Of a DNA stretch of 31,216 nt, positions 19,761 through 30,475 are shown piece after piece; position 1 is the first letter of the stretch; the number at the start of each line of letters is the position of its first letter. The notes below the pieces were generated by a model. The model did not search any database. It was not told where the DNA came from and saw only the letters and a list, made by a program, of their open reading frames with translations. Made by a program: the position numbers and the translations under genes. Source of the DNA: Chara braunii (Eukaryota; Streptophyta; Charophyceae; Charales; Characeae); contig BFEA01000013.1 in assembly GCA_003427395.1 (NCBI GenBank), positions 2,710,212 through 2,741,427 on the forward strand. Direction: 5' to 3'.

Positions 19761-20355
19761 AGAATAGGAGGAGGCGGAGGAGAAGAAGAAAAAGATGGAG
19801 TGGCAAGATGCTTCAAAAGATGTGCTCCAGAATGTATTACAATAGTCGTACCTTGCTTGATAGCGCGCATTTGTCCCCTATGCGCCGCCGGTTGAATGCC
19901 AGTCTCATCAGGAAAGAAGAAAAGAAGAAAAAGAAGAAGAGAAGTAGGTAAGAAGAAGAAGAAGATGAGAAGAACAAGGAGAAGAAAAGAACTTAAAAAA
20001 GAAGGCGGAGGGAGGGAGGGAAGCAGGGGAACAGTTCACAAACTGTTCTCCCTCTCTCTATCACCTGGCTACCTCATGGCATGCTTCTGAGCATGCAGGG
20101 AGGAGGATGGCTGGCTCGCTCAGCACTGGACGGACGGACCATGGCGGTTTTTCCTTGCTCGGCAATGGCTGGCTCGCTTCTCCCACATCAACAGCACTGC
20201 TCGATGGCGAAGCTCAGTGCTGCACAAACGGGCGATAGGTCGACCTCAGACTGGGGCGTTCGTTGGGGCACGCGGAAGCCGGGGAAGGAACATGCACTGT
20301 AGTTAAAAGTGTATGTTCGAATGAATTCCCGCCCCAACATACTTTGAGTTATGGA
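19761..20355. other. Intergenic sequence, no gene recognised
   Basis: A GA-rich/AAG-rich tract occupies 19905-20030. A GCATGC pair (about 20080-20097) and repeated ATGGCTGGCTCGCT words (20108 and 20166) follow. No supportable gene. Confidence 0.45.
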
Positions 20356-20397
20356 CGATCTTGGCCGCTGATCAACCAAGATCAGTGGCCAAGATTG
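20356..20397. repeat. 18-bp hairpin with a 6-nt loop
   Basis: Arms 20356-20373 and 20380-20397 pair throughout apart from two G-T type positions; the core is ATCTTGGCC/GGCCAAGAT and the loop AACCAA. It is not adjacent to a recognisable gene. Confidence 0.8.
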
Positions 20398-20646
20398 AAC
20401 TTCTGTTTCTTCTTCAAAAGAAGGGCGTACTGGCCCTGGTTTGGGAGGACGCCAGAGGCTGCCTAGCAACTCCAGAAGATTTTCCGGGCCCCAGAAAAAA
20501 ATGCGCTGGGGGCGACTGTGAGCCCACCAGGACGGTCCACTAGCAGGCTCCCTGCTGGGGAAGGGGTTCCCGGGCCATGTGGGGACCAGCACTGCTTTCC
20601 ACAGCTCACTTGTCAGTTTCTTTCTTTTCCTTTTTCTGCTGCTAAA

Positions 20647-20878
20647 TCATGGATCTGACTGGTCCCAGGAAATTCTGAGTTATTTCATTCATCTGATCCC
20701 ATCCGGATTCCATTAGTCCTAGAGCCTCCTACACGGCCCTAGGGGGCCGATAATGGTTCAAAGGCGGGCAAGTGAGTACTTTGTCTGTTCTGAGAACATG
20801 TGTGTGTGTATTTTATCTGTTCTCAGTCAAGTTTATGCAGTTTGCTTTGCTTTCGATTCCAGGCAGGTGTGTGAGGAC
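20647..20878. repeat. Host repeat A, first copy (empty-site reference for retroelement 2)
   Basis: It begins TCATGGATCTGACTGG and ends GTGTGAGGAC. It is matched by 29991-30238, which begins exactly at the end of the 3' LTR of retroelement 2. Confidence 0.88.
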
Positions 20879-20925
20879 TTTCCTCTTTTTTTCTGGAAGA
20901 AAAGAGAATCGTCCTTGAGCTATCA

Positions 20926-20929
20926 TCAT
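20926..20929. repeat. Target site duplication (TCAT) of retroelement 2, left copy
   Basis: TCAT abuts the TGTTAC start of the 5' LTR and recurs at 29991-29994 after the 3' LTR. Confidence 0.72.
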
Positions 20930-21813
20930 TGTTACATGCTGCGCCTGCACACGAGGGCCATTTTCCAGGCCCTGCGTCCCTCAGGCCGAAAGCCTGAAAT
21001 TCAGGCTGAAAGCCTGAAAACCAGGGCCTACAGGCCCCGTGACCATTCAGCTCGAAAGCCTGAAATCCAGGGGCCTACAGTCCCTGTGTCATTTCAGACA
21101 AAAAATCGCAGCAGCCTTTTTAGCCTGAAACGAAGGGCCATTTCCGGTCTGTCATCAGACCGGCCTGCCCTGAAACTCAGGCACCGAACCAGGGTTTTAG
21201 GAACAGGCTATTTTTGGCCTGTTCCCATGACAGCTGCAGCGCCAGCCCCTGGCCCAGTTCGGCATTGGCAAGAGCAGCCTCCTGGACTGCCCGCCCTGCA
21301 ACTGCAGGCAGTCAGAGGCAGTCAGGAGGCAGGCCGAGATAGTACATAGGGACTTCCCATGCACTTCATGGGGAGGCAAGAGGCAGTCAGTAGTCTTCAG
21401 GATTCGGCAGCAGCACTCTGGAGGGAGCGCTGAAGGAGTAGTAGTAGCGTTAGCATTAGTCTTCAGCGCTGGGCGCAGTAGGCAGCTGTAGTCTTCAGCG
21501 CTGGGCGCCATAGCTAGGATAGCACTAGAGAGAGAGAGATTGGGCGGAGGCCAGGAGTACCTACCTGCAGCGCCATTGCTCCAGCTTCGTCTTCGCAGCA
21601 CAGCGCCAACTTCACAGGTTAGTATCTGGCTCGTGACAGAGAGAGAGTTCTTCTTCTTCCTCTTCTCAGTCCACCATCTCCCTCTCACCCTCNCCAACTT
21701 CACAGGTTAGTATCTGGCTCGTGACAGAGAGAGAGTTCTTCTTCTTCCTCTTCTCAGTCCACCATCTCCCTCTCACCCTCTCATTATCCGACTTCACTGC
21801 ATCAGCAGACTAC

Positions 21814-21865
<52 letters not shown>

Positions 21866-22298
21866 TGACATTGGATCCAGACTCGACTTTTGGGCTTCAG
21901 ACAGTGCGACGCGGGATTATTTGGGACTTGTGACAAAGACTTGGTGTTGACGACATTCCCATCTCTCCCCCTCTTCGTCTGTGTATGTCTGGACCTGGCG
22001 CTTCCTTCCTGTGTACAGCGCCAGCCTCCTTCACACCTTGTGATGGACATGATGTATGTTTGGTCTGCGTTCAAACATTGATTGGGCTAGTCATTAGCAC
22101 TCTAGCATTCTGCTTCGCTATCTTGTACTACGTGAATGAGGTCGGTCCCGGTCAGGTCAGGATTTGTATCTAAGTCTTCCCTGCACTATTCAACACCATT
22201 TTGTATGTATCAGAATGCACTGCATTGTCCATTCAGTCCTTTTCATCACATTGCGGATCCTCGGTTATTGTGTACATCGCCCGACTGGGCATGTAACA
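20930..22298 (+). repeat. 5' LTR of retroelement 2
   Basis: It is about 1369 bp with inverted ends TGTTAC/GTAACA. It contains repeated GAAAGCCTGAAA words (20985-21070), a short internal duplication of GTCTTCAGCGCTGGGCGC (about 21461 and 21491), a GA microsatellite (21815-21860), and an 87-bp direct repeat joined by a single N (21606-21692 and 21694-21780), probably an assembly artefact. Confidence 0.93.
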
Positions 22299-22300
22299 GT

Positions 22301-22312
22301 TGGTATCGGAAC
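22301..22312 (+). other. Primer-binding site of retroelement 2 (initiator Met tRNA)
   Basis: TGGTATCGGAAC lies 2 nt after the 5' LTR. It is close to the plant initiator tRNA-Met primer site. Confidence 0.82.
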
Positions 22313-23247
22313 ACCGCACATGAATCAGGACAACCTGATCTGACACGTGTGCGGGGACTAAGTAAGTAGCTGATTAGTCTTCATTGAATGATTAGAGCAC
22401 ACAAGTTAGCCCCCAAAATCACGATTTTGACCTTACTGCCGAAAATCGAATGTTTTTTATCTTTTCTTGGATTTTGTTTTCTCGCTATTTTTGTTGTGGA
22501 AAATCGCAATAGCGCAACATCTGAAATTTCCATTTTCGTTTTTCTTCTGAAAATTCGAATTTCGTTGTTGAAAATCTGGAATATTCTTCTTTTCGAAAAT
22601 TTCGATTTCTTGTTGCATTTCCTGTTACTTGGAAATTCGGAATATTCTTTTTCCGAAATTCGTTTTTGTGAAAACGGTACGGGAAATCCCTCCTGCGGGT
22701 ATTATTTTCCAAACTGCGAATACTCTCATCTGAGTAAGTTTGAATGTTTGATTTCTTTTCAGAATTTTTTTTTGCAGTTCTAGGATTCTGTTAGTCAGTT
22801 CTATAAATCATTTGCAGTCTGAAGTTCGAATTTTTTTTTCTCATTGATAGTTTCGCACTTGAAGGGGAGGTTGGGAGACCTACTGAACTTGCAAAACTCG
22901 GGATTTTTATTTTTCTCGAATTTTTTGCGAAGCTCAAACTTTTCTCTTTTTGATTAGTGGCTCCTTATCTGGGCGTTATCCGGGCGATTATCCCACCCAC
23001 CCCTCCCCACCTATGTTATTGCCACCTCTCGCCCTACCTTCTCTACCTGTCTCCGGGTACCCCCTGCGGCGGTATTGGTGAGTTGCCATGTCAGCAGGCC
23101 ACGTCATGAGACTACGTCAGCAGGCCATGTCAGCACGACACGTCAGCAGGCCACGTCAGCCAACAGCAGTACCACGTCAGCAGCAGGGAATACCACGTCA
23201 GCAGCCCCCCAGCATGGTCTATGTTGTTGCGTTCACAAACAGCCGTC
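22313..23247 (+). other. Untranslated leader of retroelement 2
   Basis: It is AT-rich with many GAAAATTCG/CGAAATTC words and small palindromes such as AAATTCGAATTT (22400-22900), then pyrimidine-rich sequence (22980-23060) and the ACGTCA cluster. No coding sequence is supported before 23248. Confidence 0.6.
23088..23200 (+). promoter_or_regulatory. Cluster of ACGTCA (CCACGTCAGCAGG) motifs
   Basis: ACGTCA starts at 23101, 23114, 23140, 23153, 23174 and 23195, with ATGTCA variants near 23088 and 23127. The complement TGACGT(GG) is the core recognised by plant bZIP factors of the TGA/G-box-binding classes. Whether it acts as an enhancer or is just a tandem repeat in the leader is unknown. Confidence 0.55.
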
Positions 23248-24704
23248 ATGGACCAGAGGTCCGGAGAAGCAGACGAGGCCTATCACGCTCGGATGCTGGC
23301 CTGGAGTACCGAAACAAAGAGACGGGCCGGATGACGCAACAACAGCAGCGAAGAAGAAGGCAGAGGACGCCGAGCTGGCACGTCTGCTGGCACTTGAACA
23401 ACAGCACGAGGCAGCAGCAAAGGCTGTTGATGAAGAACGAGTTCAACGGCGGGAGAAGATATTTAGCGGAGAGCAGACTTTGCTCACAATGGCAGCGGAG
23501 AATGGCAAGATGGAGGATAGCGAAAATAAGATTGCTTTACTCCTCTCCCATCTCACAGACCTCCAGGTGACATGCATTACACAGCAGGAGGACATCCATA
23601 GCCTCGACGACTCGCTGACTCGAGTCCACGGTCCCTCCGGCAGCTGGAGCAGCGACCTGTCGCCGCCCCCGATGCAAGCTTTTCCAACACCTCGGATCGC
23701 CTCGAAGCATTGGAGATGGACGTGGCTCCCTCAAGGACGGCGTGCAGTTACAGCAGACTGCAACACAACAGTTGGAACAGCGGATCTGCATTGTCGCTAA
23801 CCACTCGAGTTCGGAACCGCGCGAGACAGCTCCAAAGTTCGACGGGCAGGAGATCTTCTGCGACTTGACGAAGACAGATCCAATTTCATGGTTTCGCAAG
23901 TTCGAGCTCACGCTGTAGCTACACTACGTCAAAGAACACAAGCACCACGCGTACTTATACTCTCGGTCGGGGGGCGCGTGCCAAGCATGGTTGGACAATC
24001 TCTTGTCCAAGTATGGAGTAGTAGCTGGCGATTTGCACACCAAGATCAACTGGGATGATCTGAAGGCGGCGTGGCACACGCGGTTCCAAGTAGAGTCGCC
24101 GGAGATCAAAGCAATGGACAAGCTAATGGTCTTCGAGCAAGGCACGTTGTCGAGTACCGACTGGATTGCCGAGTACCAACTCTTGACATCAGTCCCAGAC
24201 ATCCAGATGGGCTTCAAGGCCATCCGCCACTATTTCATCTCAAGGTCGTGTCCGACATTAAGCAATGCCCTGACTCACGTCGAGGACACCTTGACGACAA
24301 TGGCGGAACTTTTTGACAATGCCGCGTAGATCATTATCACAAACAAGGAGGCCAAGAACCTGCGTTCGTCTGCACCAGGCCCGAGCAGAGACTAGCATCG
24401 GCCAAGAGTGATCGTGGTCGCGGCAACAACACAGTTTGACCAAACTAGCGAGGCCGTGTCTGCCAATGAAGGGGACAGACTCGCAGCCGCCCGGGAAGGT
24501 GGCCGCCCCGGCAAGGGCCGAGGACGCGGCAAGACGAAGACACACACTGCAGACGCAGCAACTCCAGCCCCATGGTTCCAATACGGCATCTCTGAGCAAA
24601 CATTCAAGGCGCGCACGAGATTCCACTATTGCCTATGGTGCAACAACGATCTCCATGAGACACTAGCCTGCCCATTGAAAGGCAAGGGCAAACAGGGAAA
24701 CTGA
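23248..24704 (+). pseudogene. gag: gag of retroelement 2
   Basis: The start ATG at 23248 opens a frame with EADEAYHARMLAWSTE. A one-base shift near 23330 leads to a Lys/Glu/Ala coiled-coil region (KKKAEDAELARLLALEQQ, about 23350-23470). A further frame change near 23730 leads to the capsid-like core: APKFDGQEIFCDLTKTDPISWFRKFELTL, then TAG (23916-23918), LHYVKEHKHHAYLYSRSGGACQAWLDNLL, and on to 24326. TAG codons follow in the same frame at 24327-24329 and 24393-24395. A basic RGRGK stretch and a Cys/His segment (YCLWCNNDLHETLACP, about 24628-24675), a variant zinc knuckle, close the protein before TGA at 24702-24704. Pol opens in the minus-one frame across this stop. Confidence 0.85.
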
Positions 24705-27700
24705 GCACCGCCGAGAGTGACTCGACGACACTCTCGACGCCTCCGGAACCGGTCTCTTCGCGAGTGACCGGCCTTCATTCCGAGGCGCATGCGGAAGTCG
24801 ATAGTCCTCCTCTTCTGTATTCTATTGAGGACTATGCTGCCCGGCTCGTTCCTACGCTGGGTACTCAAGCTCAAGGACAAGACGTGTGTGCGGCATCTTC
24901 TCTGTCCGGCAGAGGCGACTTATCGTCTTCAAGTGGTTCTTCACGGGATTCGGTGCGCGAGTTCAACATAGAGGTATTGGACCCGCTCACGTCCGAGGAC
25001 TTCGCATGGCTTCCTCTCCCGACCACGGGCCGCCTGCCGGGACCGCAATGCGCAGCACTATGCGCTCATCTCCACACGTGCTTATCCTTCTATGGACCAC
25101 AAACTTCGCCGGCGGATGACGAAGTCGCGGTGGGGGACATCCTTGCGTATGTTACCAAGGTGGCTCGCGAGTTTCGCACACAGCGGTACGATGACAACAA
25201 CGCACCGCTCATGTATGTCCGCATCCAGGTTGGGCGAGCGTCCTGCAGCGCTTTGCTGGATAGCGGCGCGTCTCGCAACTTCATGAGCCAATCCTTTATG
25301 CATAGGGCTGGCCTTGGCGCACAAGTTCGGAGGAAGGCAAACCCGACGACGATCAAGTTGGCGGATGGAAAGACGCAGCAACTTCTCGACCGTTACATCG
25401 AGGCCGTACCGGTTTATTTCCCACCTCATGCATGCGAACCGGTGACATTCGGCATCTTGGACACGGACTTCAACATCATTCTAGGAATGCCTTGGCTTGC
25501 AAGTGCGGATCACGCGGTCAACTTCCACTGGCAGACTCTTAGCGTCCGCGACGCCTTCGGCGCCGAAGTGGCGTGTACTATTCCTCTTCCGCACCCTTCG
25601 ATTCGGTGCCAAGTGGTGACGACCAAATCAGTCCGGGCAACTTGCGCTTACGAGCAGCCCGAGGAAATTAGCCTATGTTTCCTACGGACCGTCGCGGTAG
25701 CCGACTCTTCACCCACGGACTGCGGTTGCTGGACGAGTTCATCGACATCTTGGAGTCACTTACCGATGTGGTGCCGGATCGGCCGATCTCTCAAGAGATC
25801 ATTCTTGAGGCCGGTGCCGTGTCACCGAAAGGTTGCATCTATCGGATGAGCGAGGAGGAGCTTGAGGTCCTCCGCGCACAACTCGACGATTTGTTGGCCA
25901 AGGGCTGGATCCGCCCTAGTAGCTCCCCATATGGAGCACCGGTTCTCTTCGTCCGGAAGAAGAACAAGGATCTACGATTGTGTATCGACTACTGCAAGCT
26001 CAACGCGCAAACCGTCTAGAATGTGGGGCCTCTTCCTCGCATCGACAATCTTCTAAGTTGGATTTGAAATCGGGATATCATCAAATCTCGATCCGGCCGA
26101 ATGATCGCTACAAATCCACGTTCAAGACGCGGTATAGACATTTTGAGTGGGTGGTCATGCCTTTTGGCCTCACCAACACCCCGACGACCTTTCAAGCGGC
26201 AATGACCAACAAGTTTCGTGCAATGTTCGACCGGTTCGTGCTGGTCTACTTAGACTATATTCTCGTCTGTAGCCGGACACTGGAGGATCATCTTGGGCAT
26301 CTTCGACGAGTGTTGGAGACGCTTCGCCGCGCCAAGTACAAGGCCAACCGCGACAAGTGTGAATTTGTCTGGCAAGAGCTGGAATACTTGGGCCATTTTG
26401 TCACACCGGAGGGCATCAGTCCGCTATCGGACAAGATTCGAGCCATCCAAGAGTGGCCGGAGCCTCGGAATGTCACGGATGTCCGTTCGTTCCTTGCCCT
26501 CGCCGGCTACTATCAGCGTTTCATCAAAGGCTACTCGAAGATCACGGCCCACTTGACCAAGCTTCAATGCGAGAATCGGCCGTTTGACTTCGGAGAGGAG
26601 GCGCGGAATCATTTTTGGCTCTGAAAGCCGCGCTATTATCTGCGGAGGTCCTACGCATATACGACCCGCTTTTGCCTACGCGCGTCACTACGGATGCGTC
26701 CGACTATGGCATTGGTGCCGTCCCAATGCCATCCTCGAGCAACATAATGGTGTGGACTGTCACCCGGTCGAGTATTTCAGCAAGAAAGTGTCTGTCGTGC
26801 ATTTCATTGATGATGCACGCAAGGAGCTCCTCGCCTTCGTCCACGCGCTCAAGCGGTGGCGGCACTTCCTCCTTGGTCGAAGCCAATTCCGATGGGTAAC
26901 GGACAACAATCCGTTGGTCTTTTACAAGACCCAAGACACCGTCAACAGCACCATCACTCGATGGATGGCTTTCATCGACCAGTTCGACTTCTTTCCCGAT
27001 CACATTTCGGGGAAGTCGAACCGTTTTGCGGATGCTCTTTCACGGCGTCCGGATCATTGTACCACGGTCTACTCAACCTTCGAGATCGACGATGACCTGC
27101 GGAACAGCTTCATCCGCGGCTACCAAGCCGACCCCGAGTTTCGCGACAAGTACGCGAATTGCTCCTCCCCTAATCCGGCGCCTTCTCACTACCGGATCCA
27201 AGAGGGGTACTTGCTTGTCCACGCGCGGGGGAAGGACCTTCTTTGTGTACCGAGTGATCCTCACTTGCGTACACGGCTTCTTGGCGAGTTCCACGATGCT
27301 CTCGCCACCGGACACTTTGTAGTCAATCGTACGATTGGCCGACTTCGCGAGCGATTTTGGTGGCCCGGCCTTCTCGGCGATGTCACACGCTTTTGCGAGT
27401 CATGCGAGGTTTGCCGACGCTGCAAATCCTGCAACCATCGTCCGTACGGCGAGTTACGACCATTACCGGTCCCGTTGAGGAGAAGGGAAGCGATTGCCAT
27501 GGACATTACCGGCCCGTTCCCCAAGCACAAGACCAGAGTGGATGGGATTCTCACGGTGGTCGACCGACTCACCAAGTTCGCCATGTTTTTGCCTTGTTGC
27601 TATCATGCCAAGGCACCGGAGTTGGTCGAGGTTCTTTACGCCGGTTGGATTCGAACCAAGGTTACCCCAATGAAATCGTCTGCGACCGCGACACTCGGTT

Positions 27701-28646
27701 CATGTCCGATTTTTGGTTGGCGCTCATCAAGCGATGGGGCTCATCTCTCAACCCCAGTTCAGCTCGCCACCCTCAAACCGATGGCCAAACGGAGAGGGTG
27801 CACCACACCGCGCAGGTTCTCCTTCGCACTCTCATCCGTCCTGACCAGAAGGACTGGGTTGAGGGGCTGCTGGATGTCGAGTTGGCCTACAACTCTTCCA
27901 TCCACCTGACTATCGGGATATCGCCTTTCGAGTTCGAGCACGGCATGCCGGTCACTTCGTCGTTGGACACTATCACTCCACGAACGGCCGAGAGCGACGA
28001 CCATCTTCTTTTCTTGCGGCCGATGCAAGAGTTACTTGTCAAGGCACGCGACGAGATGGTCAAGACGCAGCAACGCATGAGCCAGCAGGCCAATCGCCAG
28101 CGTCCTCCTTGCCCATTCCGTGCCAGCGATCTCGTTTGGGTCTCCGCCGCGGAATTCGGCCTTGAACAAGATATCTCTCGCAAGCTCCTCCCGAAATGGA
28201 TGGGGCCTTGGCCGATCGTAGCACCCGCTGGAGACGCACCCGAGGGACCTTCCTTCACGATTCAGGTGCCCACCCACTTGGCCGTCTACCCCGTCTTTCA
28301 TTGCTCCAAGTTGGCTCTTTACACCCCGGCGGAACATGACGATTTTCCCGCGAGACGTTCGCAAGACCCACCCTCTATGGACGGTTTTCAGGAGCTCAGC
28401 GACATCATCTCCTAGCGACGCTACGGCAACAGGCCAACCGAGTATTTGGTGCATTTTGCATACTGCACACACCGAGCTGACCGTTGGTCGACCCGTGCGG
28501 AACTTCAAGCAACAGCTCCAGACGTTCTTGCACGCTACGAACGCAAGATGCAAGGCAAGCCGGTCTCTTCGGCTACACGCTGCGCCTGCGTCCAGGTTCC
28601 ACCTTCAGATCGTCGGCTTCGTCCTCGCACGGGCTTGACTTCATAA
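24705..28646 (+). pseudogene. pol: pol of retroelement 2: protease, reverse transcriptase, RNase H, integrase, chromodomain-like tail
   Basis: The pol frame is open in minus-one relative to the end of gag. Protease: SALLDSGASRNFM with catalytic Asp intact (25259-25261) and FNIILGMPWL. After a frameshift near 25700, reverse transcriptase has GWIRPSSSPYGAPVLF. TAG at 26017-26019 follows INAQTV-type wording. About ten residues are missing near 26052 before SKLDLKSGYHQI. The catalytic box reads YLDY, not YLDD (26247-26258), removing an essential Asp. A shift near 26615 leads to RNase H (TTDASDYGIGAV, then a shift near 26730; ADALSRR at about 27027). Integrase has an HHCC-type finger (about 27285-27425) and Asp, Asp, Glu at 27502, 27684 and 27792, with a one-base loss near 27660. 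A late TAG at 28413 precedes a chromodomain-like end (EYLVHFAYCTHRADRWSTRAEL), stopping at TAA just before the polypurine tract. Confidence 0.93.
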
Positions 28647-28657
28647 GGAGGGGGGGG
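28645..28657 (+). other. Polypurine tract of retroelement 2
   Basis: AAGGAGGGGGGGG-type purine tract immediately precedes the TGTTAC start of the 3' LTR. It primes plus-strand synthesis. Confidence 0.85.
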
Positions 28658-29463
28658 TGTTACATGCTCCACCTGCACACGAGGGCCATTTTCCAGGCCC
28701 TGCGTCCCTCAGGCCGAAAGCCTGAAATTCAGGCTGAAGGTCTGAAAACCAGGGCCTACAGGCCCCGTGACCATTCAGCTCGAAAGCCTGAAATCCAGGG
28801 GCCTACAGTCCCTGTGTCGTTTCAGACTAAAACTGGCAGCAGCCTTTTTAGCCTGAAACGAAGGGCCATTTCCGGTCTGTCATCAGACCGACCTGCCCTG
28901 AAACTCAGGCACCGAACCAGGGTTTTAGGAACAGGCTATTTTTGGCCTGTTCCTACGACAGCTGCAGCGCCAGCCCCTGGCCCAGTTCGGCATTGGCAAG
29001 AGCAGCCTCCTGGACTGCCCGCCCTGCAACTGCAGGCAGTCCAAGGCAGTCAGGAGGCAGGCCGAGATAGTACATAGAAACTTCCATGCACTTCACGGGG
29101 AGGCAGGAGGCAGTCAGTAGTCTTCAGGATTCGGCAGCAGCACTCTGGAGGGAGCGCTGCAGGAGTAGTAGTAGCGTTAGCATTAGTCTTCAGTGCTGGG
29201 CGCCATAGCTAGGATAGCACTAGAGAGAGAGAGATTGGGCGGAGGCCAGGAGTACCTACCTGCAGCGCCGTTGCTCCAGCTTCGTCTTCGAGGCACCTGC
29301 GGCACAGCGCCAACTTCACAGGTTAGTATCTGGCTCGTGANCCAACTTCACAGGTTAGTATCTGGCTCGTGACAGAGAGAGAGTTCTTCTTCTTCCTCTT
29401 CTCAGTCCACCATCTCCCTCTCACCCTCTCATTATCTGACTTCACTGCATCAGCAGACTACGC

Positions 29464-29495
<32 letters not shown>

Positions 29496-29990
29496 GAGAG
29501 AGAGAGATTGGTGACATTGGATCCAGACTCGACTTTTGGGCTTCAGACAGGGCGACGAGGGATTATTTGGGCTTCTGACAAAGACTTGGTGTTGATGACA
29601 TTCCCATCTCTCCCCCTCTTCTTCGTCTGATCCCCTCCTCTTCGTCTGTGTATGTCTGGACCTGGCGCTTCCTTCCTGTGTACAGCGCCAGGCTCCTTCA
29701 CATCTTGTGATGGACACGATGTATGTTTGGTCTGCGTTCAAACTTTGATTGGGCTAGTCATTAGCATTCTAGCATTCTGCTTCGCTATCTTGTACTACGT
29801 GAATCAGGTCAGTCCCGGTCAGGTCAGGATTTGTATCTAAGTACTCCCTGCGCTATTCAGCACCATTTTGTATGTATCAGAATGCACATTGCTTGTTGAG
29901 ATTCTACTTGCACTGCATTGTCCATTCAGCCCGTTTCATCACATTGCGGATCCTCGGTTATTGTGTACATCGCCGACTGGGCCTGTAACA
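28658..29990 (+). repeat. 3' LTR of retroelement 2
   Basis: It is about 1333 bp. It differs from the 5' LTR by a few percent by eye, plus a roughly 30-bp indel near 29190. A single N at 29341 separates two copies of a 31-bp sequence (29310-29340 and 29342-29372), probably an assembly join. A GA microsatellite spans 29463-29507. Confidence 0.93.
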
Positions 29991-30238
29991 TCATGGATCT
30001 GACTGGACCCAGGAAATTCTGAGTTATTTCATTTATCTGATCCCATCAGGATTCCAACTCAGGCCTAGAGCCTCCTACAGGGGCCTAGGGGGCCGATGAT
30101 GTAGAGTGGTGTTCACAGGCTGGCATGTGAGTACTTTGTCTGTTCTGTGAACATGTATGTGTGTATGTTATCTGTTCTAATTTCAGTCAAGTTTATGGTG
30201 TTTGCTTTGCTTTCGATTCCAGGCTGGCGTGTGAGGAC
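29991..30238. repeat. Host repeat A, second copy, split by retroelement 2
   Basis: It starts TCATGGATCTGACTGG right at the 3' LTR end and follows 20647-20878 with moderate divergence and small indels. The TCAT is also the right copy of the target duplication. Confidence 0.88.
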
Positions 30239-30475
30239 GTGCTGTTCTGAGTCCAAGCACGTGTGTATTTTGTTTGTTCTCAGCCCAGTCTTTTTTCTTT
30301 TTTTTTTTCACAACACAGCCTCCCGTGCTGGTAGCGCTGGTAAGAGCAGACTCTACTAGCCCCGGGGGGGGACGCTCCATCTATTGGTGGGGATCGAGTT
30401 TGCTCTTTTAAGTTTGTTCCTGGTCTGTATTAGTTCTCAGGAGTCCATCCTATCCAGACCTCTTAGACATGCCGT
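30239..30475. other. Intergenic sequence, no gene recognised
   Basis: Contains a T12 tract (about 30298-30309) and a G7 run. Nothing else supportable. Confidence 0.4.

Larger units (their letters stand above)
20930..29990 (+). mobile_element. Retroelement 2: Ty3/gypsy LTR retrotransposon, degenerate
   Basis: LTRs at 20930-22298 and 28658-29990 begin TGTTAC and end GTAACA. The primer-binding site, gag with a zinc-binding end, pol in Ty3/gypsy order, and a polypurine tract are all present; the total is about 9.06 kb. The flanks carry a 4-bp TCAT duplication. It is not closely related to retroelement 1: LTRs, gag and codon usage (GC-rich pol) differ. Frameshifts, five in-frame TAG codons, a deletion in reverse transcriptase and a mutated YxDD motif make it non-autonomous. 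Confidence 0.95.

Noticed and set aside
21617-21668. Short intron in the retroelement 2 LTR (CAGGTTAGTAT donor, TTCTCAG acceptor)
   Set aside because: About 50 bp is too short for a typical intron and the region is affected by the assembly join.
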